In this document: positions 55,756 to 64,000 of the stretch, piece by piece | Numbering within the stretch: the first letter of the stretch is position 1 | Layout of the letters: the number at the start of each line of letters is the position of its first letter | From: Kitasatospora cheerisanensis KCTC 2395 | GTDB lineage: Bacteria > Actinomycetota > Actinomycetes > Streptomycetales > Streptomycetaceae | Direction: 5' to 3' | Length of the DNA stretch: 64,000 bases | NCBI RefSeq assembly: GCF_000696185.1 | Contig: NZ_KK853997.1 | Coordinates: forward strand, 5,447,075 to 5,511,074 | Made by a program: the position numbers and the translations under genes | The notes under the pieces: generated by a model | Told to the model about the DNA's origin: nothing | The model's input: only the letters and a program-made list of their open reading frames with translations | Databases searched by the model: none

Positions 55756-58700
55756 CTACTGCTGGATCGGCAGCCAGCCCGTCTGCACCGTCTGACCCGC
55801 CTGGATGCGGCGGGAGACGAACACGGCACGACCCGGCGGCAGCGGCTGCGGCTTGACCGTGCCCAGCAGCGCGCCCTCGCCCTTGTCACCGGACATCACC
55901 AGGCCCTGGCCGCCCAGCTCGCGCATGCGCTGCATCACCGGCTCGAACAGCGAGCGGCCGGCGCCACCCGCGTTGCGGGCGATGATCAGACGCAGACCGA
56001 TGTCGCGCGCGAACGGCAGGAACTCCGCCAGCGGCGCCATCGGGTTGCCCGACTGGGTGGCGACCAGCTCGTAGTCGTCCACGATCACGAACATGTCCTT
56101 GCCGCTGTACCAGCTGCGGTTGCGCAGCTGCTCCGGCGTGACGTCCGGACCGGGCAGACGACGCGAGCAGGCCCCGCGCAGCATCTCCACGATCGCCGAC
56201 ATGGCGGGCGCGGCGGCCGCGTACTCCACCAGGTACTCCGGCGGAACGACGCCCAGCAGCGAGCGGCGGAAGTCGCCGACCACGATGCCGGCCTGCTCCG
56301 GGGTGTACCGCTCGGTGATCTGCTTGATCAGCATGCGCAGCATCGCCGACTTGCCGGACTCGCTCTCGCCGAAGACGACGAACAGCGGGTCGGACTCGAA
56401 GTTGACGAACACCGGCGCCAGCTCGACCTCGTCGACACCGAACGCGACACCCAGCTCCGGGTGCTCGAAGCCCTTGGGCAGCGAGTTCCCGTCCAGCACC
56501 GGCGGCAGCATGCGCACCTGCGGTGCGCGCGGGCCGGTCCAGGCCGCGTTGATCTGGGCGACCATGTCGGCGACGCCGTCCACCAGGTCCTCGGTGGCGC
56601 TGGAGCCGTCGATCCGCGGCAGGCCCGACAGGAAGTGCAGCTGCTCGTGGGTCAGACCGCGACCCGGGATCGCCGGCACGTTCGCGGCGACCTTGCGGGC
56701 GATCTCCGACTCCATGGAGTCACCGAGCTTCAGCTCGACGCGGTTCTGCAGCTGGTCCTTCAGCGCCGGGCGGACCTCGGCGTAACGGGCCGCGGTGATC
56801 ACCACGTGGATGCCGTAACCGAGACCGCGCAGCGCGATGTCGGCGATGACCGGCTCCAGGACCTCGAACTCCTGCTTGAAGGTCAGCCAGCCGTCGATGA
56901 ACAGGAACACGTCGCCGAACTGCTCGTCCGGCAGCTGCCCGTTCGCCCGGCGGGTGCGGTAGGTGGCGATGGTGTCGATGCCCTGGGAGCGGAACAGCTC
57001 CTCACGGCGGTTGAGCACCCCGTGCACCTCGCTGACCATGCGGCGGACCTTCTCGACGTCCAGTCGGCCCGCCACGCCGCCGACGTGCGGCAGGTCGGCC
57101 AGCGAGCCGAAGCCGCCACCGCCGAAGTCGAGCAGGTAGAACTGCGCCTCCACCGGCGTGTGGGTGACCGAGAAGCCCGCCACGATGGTGCGCACCATGG
57201 TGGACTTGCCGGACCGCGGACCGCCGACGATCATGCCGTGGCCGGCCGCGCCCGAGTAGTCCAGGTACATCACGTCGCGGCGCTGGTCGCGCGGCTTGTC
57301 GACGATGCCGACCGGGACGATCAGGTTGCCCTGGCGGATCGACGCCGGGGTCAGACCGCGCTCCGGGCTGACCAGCAGCGGCTCCAGCAGGCTGTCCACG
57401 GAGGGCGGCGCCTCCAGCGGGGCAGCCACACCTGGTGGGCCGGCGGGCCCTGGCCGATCATGCGCTGGACGAACACGTCGAGCATGGTGTCCAGCAGCGC
57501 GTCGTCCTTCTCCTCCTCCTCCGTGGGATCGGGAAGGACCTCCTCCACCTCGGGCTCGACGACCTCGACCTCGGCGGCGGTGAACAGCACCGGCTGGGCG
57601 GTGATGACCCGCCCGCCGACCGCGCGCTGCTGGCCCGGCGGACGGTACTTGCCGGACACGTACGCGGCCCGGAAGCGCTCCATCACGTCGGAGCCGAACT
57701 TGAGGTAGCCCACGCCGGGGATCGGCGGCAGGTGGTAGGCGTCCGGCACGCCGATCGCGGCCCGCGACTCGGCGGCCGAGAAGGTGCGCAGACCCAGGCG
57801 GTAGGACAGGAAGGTGTCCAGGCCGCGGAGCTTGCCCTCCTCCAGTCGCTGCGAGGCGAGCAGCATGTGCATACCGAGCGAACGGCCGATGCGGCCGATC
57901 TGGATGAACAGGTCGATGAAGTCCGGCTTCGCGGTGAGCAGCTCGGAGAACTCGTCGATGATCATCAGCAGCGAGGGCAGCGGGTCGAGCGGCGCACCCG
58001 CGGTGCGGGCCCGCTCGTACTCGTTGATGTTCGCGTAGTTGCCCGCCGCGCGGAGCAGCTCCTGACGGCGGTTCATCTCGCCCTCGATCGCGTCGCGCAT
58101 GCGGTCGATCAGGGTGGCTTCGCCCTCGAGGTTGGTGATCACGGCCGCGGTGTGCGGCATCTCCGCCATGCCGGCGAAGGTCGCACCACCCTTGAAGTCC
58201 GCGAGGACCAGGTTCAGCACCTCGGAGGAGTGGGTGACCGCCAGCGCCAGCACGATGGTGCGCAGCACCTCGGACTTGCCGGAACCGGTCGCGCCGACGC
58301 ACATGCCGTGCGGGCCCATGCCCTCCAGCGAGGCTTCCTTGATGTCCAGCCAGACGTACTCGCCGTTGCTGCCGACGCCCAGCGGGACGCGGAGCTTCTC
58401 GCGGATCGGCTTCGGACGCCAGTGCCGGGCCGGGTCGAAGGAGCCCGGGTCGCCGGTGTGCATCATCTCGGTGAAGTCCATCGAGACCAGCGACGGGTCG
58501 CTGTCGTCGCCGCCCGCGGACGCCCGGAACGGCGCCAACTGCCGCGACAGCGCCTCGGCCTGCCACCCCGACAGGCTGTCGGGGGTGCCCGGGTAGCTCG
58601 CCCCGGACGCCGCCTCCAGCAGCAGGTCGTTCTTGCCGACGGTGATCACCAGGTGGCCGTTCGGCTCGTCCAGGTCACCCGGGACGACCTCGATCACGGT

Positions 58701-59714
58701 GACGCCCTGGACGCCCTCCGGGCCGGCGATCACCGAGTCGACCGGCACCGAGGCGCCGTCCATGATGACCACCAGGTGCGGCTGGTCCGCGCTCGGCGTG
58801 CTGTCCCGGGAGAAGCCCTTGCGGCCGGCCAGCTCGTTGGCCAGCAGCTCCTCCAACTCGCCCAGCCCGGAAGCGATCAGACGACGCGAACCGGCGCCGT
58901 CGCTCTCCTTGCGGTGCTGGGTGTGCGGCAGCCACTTCGCCCACTCCCACTCCTCCACCGCGCCGGGCGCGGCGGCCACCCCGATCATCAGGTCCTCGGG
59001 GGAGTGCAGGGTCGCCAACTGGGCCACCATCGCCCGCACGTTGCCGTACACCGAGTCCGGGTCGCCGCACACCGTGATGTGGTAGAAGGCGCGCAGCGAG
59101 ACCGCCAGCGGCAGGTCCTGCAGCGTGCCGTGGGTCTTGATGAAGGTGCCCATCGCCTCGGCGGCGAGCGGCTCCAACTCGTCCATCGGCGCGGTCTGCG
59201 GCGCCACCAGCGGCGTCGACAGCTGCAGCGGGCCCAGGCCCACCCGGATCTGCGCGAAGTCCGGATCGGTCGGACGGCGCTCCCACAGCCGGCGGCCCTC
59301 GGCCACGATCGACCACAGCTGGTCCGGCTCCGGGTGGGTGAACAGCAGCGCGCCGCGCTGCCGTTCGGCCGTGCGACGCACCTCGCGGCGCTTCTGCTGC
59401 AGGTACTTCAGGTAGTCGCGGCGCTCGTCCGAGGTCGCCGCGCTACCGCCCTTGCGCGCCTTCACGATCTGCGCCACCGCCATCGCGGCGGTCGACGCGA
59501 CCATCAGGACACCCATCATCTTCATCGGGCCCTGCGCGCCCGGAGAGAAGAAGAACGCCGCCGAACCGCCCATGCCGAGCAGCGGCAGCAGCGACATCAT
59601 CCAGTCCTCGCCACCGCCCCGCGGCAGCTCCGGCGGCGGAACCAGCTCGACCGGTTCCTCCGACACCGGAGGCGGGAACGCCCGCGGCGGGCGCTTGACC
59701 GTCACCGTACTCAT
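55756..59714 (-). CDS. eccC: Type VII secretion ATPase EccC, frame broken once
   Basis: Motor of the ESX machine. Two N-terminal hydrophobic segments are followed by three FtsK/SpoIIIE ATPase domains with intact Walker A lysines: K480 (GATGSGKSE), K837 (GGPRSGKST) and K1122 (GESESGKSA); Walker B acids are in LLMIIDE, LFIDGW and VIVDDY. As sequenced the frame breaks after QVWLP; one extra C opposite GGGG near 57419-57422 joins QVWLP to PLEAPPSVD, giving about 1,319 residues. Both halves are otherwise clean, so I take it as one gene. It is divergent from eccD. Confidence 0.93.
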
Positions 59715-60228
59715 GCGGTCACCCCGCCCCCAGCGGCAGTCGCAGCGCGCGACTCCCCGTCGTCAACGGTGCGCCCTCCCCGGGCACAGGGTCGGGGGCA
59801 CCCCCATCGCTCGCTCACAATCCGCCCTCACGCATCTGGATACGTACGGTGAGGGCGCCCCGTGTGATGACGCCGCCCCCGCTCCGCCGAACCGCAGGCG
59901 CGCCGGGGCTGTCGCGTCTTCGATCGCCGCCCCCGTACGCCGTGCGCAGGGGCCGATCCTACTGCGCACGCCAAGCCGTTCGTCCACGGGGTCGCCCACC
60001 CCGCAGGGTACTGACCCGACGTCAACACACAACCCCCGGCGCACCTGTGCACCGCCTCCATCCCCGCACGCCGCCCCCGCACCGTCCACGCCCCCGCCGC
60101 ACTGCACCCTTGCCAGGAGGGGGTAAGGTGTCGCCGCGCCAACTCTCGTTCGGGCCGTGACAGTTCCGGAATCCCGTCGACGAGTGGTCAGCAGACTTGC
60201 CGACTAGCCAACGAGGGGGAGAGGGCCG
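59715..60228. other. 514-base divergent intergenic region eccC/eccD
   Basis: No convincing gene is seen; small frames here have atypical Pro/Arg-rich content. It must hold promoters for eccC and eccD. A good ribosome-binding purine tract (GAGGGGGAGAGGG) ends it before GTG 60229. No clear -35/-10 pair or operator was found. Confidence 0.4.
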
Positions 60229-61695
60229 GTGAGCACAAACGCTACGACCGGTTTCTGCCGGGTCACCGTGGTGGCACCGGACAGCCGGATCGACGTCGCC
60301 CTGCCGGAGGACGTCCCGCTCGCCGACATCTACCCGGAGGTGCTGCGGCTCTCCGGGCAGACCCAGGTGGACGGGACACCGACCGGCTTCCATCTGGTGC
60401 GCCGGGACGGCACCGTGCTCGACAGCGGCCTGCCGCTGGCGGCCCAACAGGTCCGCGACGGCGACCTGCTGAGCCTGCGTCCGTTCTCCGAGTCGCTGCC
60501 GCCGGCCGTCTACGACGACGTCGCCGACGCCATCGCCTCGGCGGTCGAGGCCGACCGCAGGTTCTGGAGCCCCGACCTGATGCGGGCCTTCGGCCTGATC
60601 GCCGGCACGGTGCTGCTCACCCTGCTGGCCTTCGCGCTGTGGTTCTCCGACCTGCGGCACAACATGTTCGGCCTGCCGGGCATCCTGGCCGGCGTCACCG
60701 CCGTCGTGCTGGTGACCTTCTCGGCCGTCCGCGCCCGGGTCTACGACGACCACGTCGCCGCGCTCGCGCTCGGCCTCGGCGCCCTGCCGCACGCCATGCT
60801 GGCCGGCTCCGGCATCATCGACGTCCCGAACGCCGGCGACGGCCCCGGCCGCCTCCAGTTCCTGGTCGGCTGCGTCACCGTGCTGGTCGTCTCGGTCCTG
60901 CTGGTGGGCCTGCTGCCGGAGAAGGACTCGGTGTTCGTCGCCGCCGCCTTCGTGGCAGCCGCCGGCACCCTGGCCACCTTCGCCGCGGTGCTGATGTCCG
61001 GCACCGCGATCACCGACATCGCCGCCGTCACCGGCGTCGCCGCGGTCGCCGCGGTCGGCTTCCTGCCCGCGCTCTCCGCCCGGTTCGCCCGCCTGCCCGT
61101 GGGCTTCAGCGCCCCCGGCCAGACCCGCACCCGCGGCACCGCCTACGGCGAGGAGAACACCGGCACCGAGACCGTCCAGTACGAGCGGATCGCCGCCCAG
61201 GCCCGCCGCGGCCACGAGGTGCTGGTCGGCCTGGTCGGCGGCGCCGCCACCACCATCGTCGGCGCCTGCACCGTGCTCGGCTTCAGCGACCGCACCTGGG
61301 CCGAACTGCTCGCGCTGACCATCGGCGTCTCGACCATGCTGCGCGCCCGGCTGTTCCGCTACACCGCCCAGGTGTTCGCGCTCACCATCGCCGGCCTGGC
61401 CGGCCTGGCGCTGCTGATCCTCGGCCTCGCCCTGCACACCCCGCTGCACCTGGCGATCGCCGCCGCGACGCCCGGCGGCGGCGGTGGCGACCTGCGCACC
61501 GTCTGGCTGTCCGCGTCCATCGCGGCCGGCGCCGCGATCATGACCGCGATCGCGCTGATCGTCCCCCGCTCCGGGGTGTCCCCCTTCTGGGGCCGCATCC
61601 TGGACATGGTCGACAGCCTGATGCTGATCGCCCTGGTGCCGCTGGCGCTGGCCGTGCTCAACATCTACAACGTGGTGCGCGGCGCGACCGGCTGA
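60229..61695 (+). CDS. eccD: Type VII secretion membrane protein EccD
   Basis: Core channel component, 488 residues. The cytoplasmic N-terminus is ubiquitin-like (about 8-90, CRVTVVAPDSRIDVALPEDV), then eleven hydrophobic segments fill residues 120-485. GTG 60229 has a GAGGGGGAGAGGG leader. EccD completes the set of EccB-EccC-EccD-EccE and MycP, so the locus encodes a full ESX-type machine. It lies directly upstream of rpsO. Confidence 0.93.
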   Translation: MSTNATTGFCRVTVVAPDSRIDVALPEDVPLADIYPEVLRLSGQTQVDGTPTGFHLVRRDGTVLDSGLPLAAQQVRDGDLLSLRPFSESLPPAVYDDVADAIASAVEADRRFWSPDLMRAFGLIAGTVLLTLLAFALWFSDLRHNMFGLPGILAGVTAVVLVTFSAVRARVYDDHVAALALGLGALPHAMLAGSGIIDVPNAGDGPGRLQFLVGCVTVLVVSVLLVGLLPEKDSVFVAAAFVAAAGTLATFAAVLMSGTAITDIAAVTGVAAVAAVGFLPALSARFARLPVGFSAPGQTRTRGTAYGEENTGTETVQYERIAAQARRGHEVLVGLVGGAATTIVGACTVLGFSDRTWAELLALTIGVSTMLRARLFRYTAQVFALTIAGLAGLALLILGLALHTPLHLAIAAATPGGGGGDLRTVWLSASIAAGAAIMTAIALIVPRSGVSPFWGRILDMVDSLMLIALVPLALAVLNIYNVVRGATG

Positions 61696-61783
61696 GCCGC
61701 GCTGCTATCGTTGATCCGTCCGAGTCTTGTCAGGTCCTGTGCTTCCGACCAGGACCACTCGGCAGAAACCGAAGGAGATGCCC

Positions 61784-62074
61784 GTGGCCCTCGCCGCTGA
61801 CGTCAAGAAGCAGATCATCGCCGAGTTCGGCCAGAAGGAGGGCGACACCGGCTCTCCCGAGGTCCAGGTGGCCATGCTCTCCCGCCGCATCTCGGACCTG
61901 ACCGAGCACCTGAAGTTCCACAAGCACGACCACCACTCGCGTCGTGGCCTGCTGATCCTGGTCGGCCAGCGTCGCCGCCTGCTGCAGTACCTGGCCAAGA
62001 AGGACATCGAGCGCTTCCGTACCCTGGTGGACCGCCTCGGCATCCGCCGCGGTGCCGCCGGCGGCGCCCGCTGA
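61784..62074 (+). CDS. rpsO: 30S ribosomal protein S15
   Basis: S15 of 96 residues (KKQIIAEFGQKEGDTGSPEVQ and the HKHDHHSRRGLL rRNA-binding motif). The GTG at 61784 is used because GAAGGAG at 61771-61777 has the right spacing to it; an ATG at 61778 abuts the site. Followed by a strong hairpin and pnp, the standard bacterial order, in which S15 and PNPase messages are co-regulated by RNase III processing. Confidence 0.95.
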   Translation: MALAADVKKQIIAEFGQKEGDTGSPEVQVAMLSRRISDLTEHLKFHKHDHHSRRGLLILVGQRRRLLQYLAKKDIERFRTLVDRLGIRRGAAGGAR

Positions 62075-62084
62075 CACCGCTCGT

Positions 62085-62118
62085 AGGGGCGGCTCCCCTC
62101 ACCGGGGGAGCCGCCCCT
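62085..62118 (+). terminator. Hairpin between rpsO and pnp
   Basis: Perfect 14-base stem AGGGGCGGCTCCCC (62085-62098) with 62105-62118 and a 6-base loop, 10 bases after the rpsO stop. It may be a partial terminator or processing site, since rpsO and pnp are usually co-transcribed in part. Confidence 0.85.
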
Positions 62119-62451
62119 CGGCGCTTTCCGCGCCACCCCGCGACCACGCCCCGCGAACGGACCGGCTTTAAAGTCGCGCTCGATAGGGTGTGAATTTGTA
62201 AGGTAAAGGGCATGCCCGCCCTTGCGGGCCGGACAAGGCTTCAAACGGAAGCCGCCCGCACCACAGGAGCGTCCACACGCCGACGCCGCCGCACGCCGAA
62301 AGGCGCCGGTCCTCGGTAGTGGCCGCCGGAACCCCCGACACGCGGGGACGGACCCGGTGGCTTCGATCGAAGACCGGCCCAGCTGCCCGGGCCACGGCAG
62401 GCAAGCGCAGGGGCGCTCCTGGGGAGACGTACAAAAGAGGAGATCTTCCAG
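62119..62451 (+). promoter_or_regulatory. Long pnp leader with an AT-rich island and hairpin
   Basis: The 333-base gap contains no gene. Positions 62165-62210 are unusually AT-rich for this genome (GTGTGAATTTGTAAGGTAAA) and could hold the pnp promoter. A hairpin GCCCGC-CCTT-GCGGGC (62214-62229) follows. A long leader fits the known post-transcriptional self-control of PNPase. Confidence 0.5.
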
Positions 62452-64000
62452 GTGGAAGAGAACGTTTTCTACGCCGAGGCCGTCATCGACAACGGCAGCT
62501 TCGGCACCCGCACCATCCGCTTCGAGACCGGCCGCCTGGCCCGTCAGGCCGCCGGCTCCGCCGTGGCCTACCTGGACGACGACACCATGGTGCTGTCGGC
62601 CACCAGCGCCTCGAAGCAGCCCAAGGAGCACTTCGACTTCTTCCCCCTGACGGTGGACGTCGAGGAGCGGATGTACGCCGCCGGCCGCATCCCCGGCTCG
62701 TTCTTCCGCCGTGAGGGCCGGCCGTCCGAGGACGCGATCCTCACCTGCCGCCTGATCGACCGCCCGCTGCGCCCGTCCTTCGTCAAGGGCCTGCGCAACG
62801 AGGTCCAGGTCGTCGTCACCGTCATGGCGCTCAACCCCGACCACCTGTACGACGTGGTGGCCATCAACGCGGCCTCCGCCTCCACCCAGCTGGCCGGCCT
62901 GCCGTTCTCCGGCCCGATCGGCGGCGTCCGCGTCGCGCTGATCAACGGCCAGTGGGTGGCCTTCCCGACCCACTCCGAGCTGGAGTCGGCCGTCTTCGAC
63001 ATGGTCGTCGCCGGTCGCGTCCTGCCGGACGGCGACGTCGCGATCATGATGGTTGAGGCCGAGGCCACCGACAAGACCATCAAGCTGGTCGAGGGCGGCG
63101 CCGACGCCCCCACCGAGGAGGTCGTCGCCTCGGGCCTGGAGGCCGCCAAGCCGTTCATCAAGGTGCTGTGCGCCGCCCAGGCGCAGCTCGCCAAGCAGGC
63201 CGCCAAGCCGACCGGCGAGTTCCCGCGCTTCCTGGAGTACCAGGACGACGTGCTGGCCGCGCTGACCGCCGCCGTCAAGGACGAGCTCGCCAAGGCGCTG
63301 ACCATCGCCGGCAAGCAGGAGCGCCAGAACGAGCTGGACCGCATCAAGGCCGTCGCCGCCGACAAGCTGCTCCCGGAGTTCGAGGGCCGCGAGAAGGAGA
63401 TCAGCGGCGCCTACAACGCGCTGACCAAGAAGATCGTCCGCGAGCGCGTCATCAAGGACAAGGTCCGCATCGACGGCCGCGGCGTCACCGACATCCGCAC
63501 CCTGGCCGCCGAGGTCGAGGCCATCCCGCGGGTGCACGGCTCGGCCCTGTTCGAGCGCGGCGAGACCCAGATCCTGGGCGTCACCACGCTGAACATGCTC
63601 CGCATGGAGCAGCAGCTCGACACGCTCTCCCCGGAGACGCGTCGCCGCTACATGCACAACTACAACTTCCCGCCGTACTCGGTCGGCGAGACCGGCCGCG
63701 TCGGTTCGCCGAAGCGCCGCGAGATCGGCCACGGCGCCCTCGCCGAGCGCGCCCTGATCCCGGTCCTGCCGACCCGCGAGGAGTTCCCCTACGCGATCCG
63801 CCAGGTCTCCGAGGCGCTGGGCTCCAACGGCTCCACCTCGATGGGCTCGGTCTGCGCGTCCACCATGTCGCTGCTGAACGCCGGTGTGCCGCTGAAGGCC
63901 CCCGTCGCCGGCATCGCCATGGGCCTGATCTCGCAGGAGATCGACGGTGAGACCCACTACGTGACGCTCACCGACATCCTCGGCGCCGAGGACGCGTACG
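62452..64000 (+). CDS. pnp: Polyribonucleotide nucleotidyltransferase (5' part)
   Basis: PNPase, the phosphorolytic 3'-5' exoribonuclease and, in streptomycetes, the main RNA 3'-tail polymerase. 516 codons are visible before the window ends. Seen: the first RNase PH domain (about 10-145), the helical domain, and the start of the second RNase PH domain (VRIDGRGVTDIRTLAAEVEA; LFERGETQILGVTTL; MHNYNFPPYSVGETGRVG). The C-terminal KH and S1 domains lie outside. GTG 62452 has GAGGAGAT eight bases upstream. Confidence 0.96.
   Translation, partial: MEENVFYAEAVIDNGSFGTRTIRFETGRLARQAAGSAVAYLDDDTMVLSATSASKQPKEHFDFFPLTVDVEERMYAAGRIPGSFFRREGRPSEDAILTCRLIDRPLRPSFVKGLRNEVQVVVTVMALNPDHLYDVVAINAASASTQLAGLPFSGPIGGVRVALINGQWVAFPTHSELESAVFDMVVAGRVLPDGDVAIMMVEAEATDKTIKLVEGGADAPTEEVVASGLEAAKPFIKVLCAAQAQLAKQAAKPTGEFPRFLEYQDDVLAALTAAVKDELAKALTIAGKQERQNELDRIKAVAADKLLPEFEGREKEISGAYNALTKKIVRERVIKDKVRIDGRGVTDIRTLAAEVEAIPRVHGSALFERGETQILGVTTLNMLRMEQQLDTLSPETRRRYMHNYNFPPYSVGETGRVGSPKRREIGHGALAERALIPVLPTREEFPYAIRQVSEALGSNGSTSMGSVCASTMSLLNAGVPLKAPVAGIAMGLISQEIDGETHYVTLTDILGAEDAY

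Noticed and set aside
57410..57430. EccC as two separate proteins (split EccCa/EccCb as in some mycobacterial loci)
   Set aside because: The second part has no start codon or ribosome-binding site at the join, and one added C makes an uninterrupted protein; split forms break at a different place between ATPase domains 1 and 2.
62362..62371. Palindrome TTCGATCGAA in the pnp leader
   Set aside because: Ten bases, no repeat elsewhere and no known site; expected by chance at this window size.
62222..62650. Open frame upstream of and overlapping pnp
   Set aside because: Arg/Pro/Ala-rich shadow frame; the pnp GTG with its ribosome-binding site lies inside it.

Overview
The window is high-GC actinobacterial chromosome, almost certainly from a Streptomycetaceae member (Streptomyces or Kitasatospora). 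Evidence: very high GC at third codon positions, many GTG starts, an IF2 with a long Pro/Gly/Arg-rich linker, a DUF2637 membrane protein, a PucR regulator next to gabT, and the order rimP-nusA-ylxR-infB-DUF503-rbfA-nrnA-truB-ribF followed by a type VII (ESX) secretion locus and rpsO-pnp. This order matches what I recall of the Streptomyces core around dxr to pnp. It is core chromosome, with no phage, insertion sequence, CRISPR array, rRNA or tRNA that I can see.

Layout. 1-4.2 kb: NarL-type two-component pair and a DUF2637 membrane protein. 4.3-16.5 kb: aldolase-like enzyme, YigZ-family protein, an unrecognised large protein, an Mrr-like protein, a small conserved protein, ZIP metal transporter, LysR/EamA divergent pair, MarR regulator, DUF2218 protein behind an iron-box-like palindrome, GH18 chitinase behind a dre-like site, PAP2 phosphatase. 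16.8-23.7 kb: gabT, a membrane P-loop ATPase, a PucR regulator and an aldehyde dehydrogenase, probably a GABA/amine catabolic neighbourhood. 24-28 kb: dxr, an M50 site-2 protease and ispG (two MEP isoprenoid steps). 28-31.4 kb: two GNATs, a phosphotransferase-fold kinase and a ferritin-like secreted protein. 31.6-45.2 kb: transcription/translation block rimP to ribF, interrupted by a GNAT and a very large degenerate-protease/NTPase protein. 45.2-61.7 kb: ESX-type secretion genes (MinD-like ATPase, an associated protein, eccE, eccB, two WXG100 genes, mycP, eccC, eccD) with an APC permease inside. 61.8-64 kb: rpsO and the 5' part of pnp.

A feature of the data itself runs through the whole window. 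At least nine genes have reading frames that break and continue in the next frame, and nearly every break is repaired by adding one C or G to a short C/G run. infB alone needs about seven such additions in its linker. This looks like base-calling/assembly error, not gene decay. The affected genes are annotated as single genes spanning the break.

The most interesting biology I can support: chains of three- to six-codon mini-ORFs linked by ATGA overlaps just before infB and truB; a palindrome TGACG-N3-CGTCA whose first bases are the stop codon, found at several unrelated genes; a 1,142-residue trypsin-fold/P-loop fusion that has lost the catalytic serine and the Walker A lysine; and a strong promoter plus stacked palindromes in front of the WXG100 genes.
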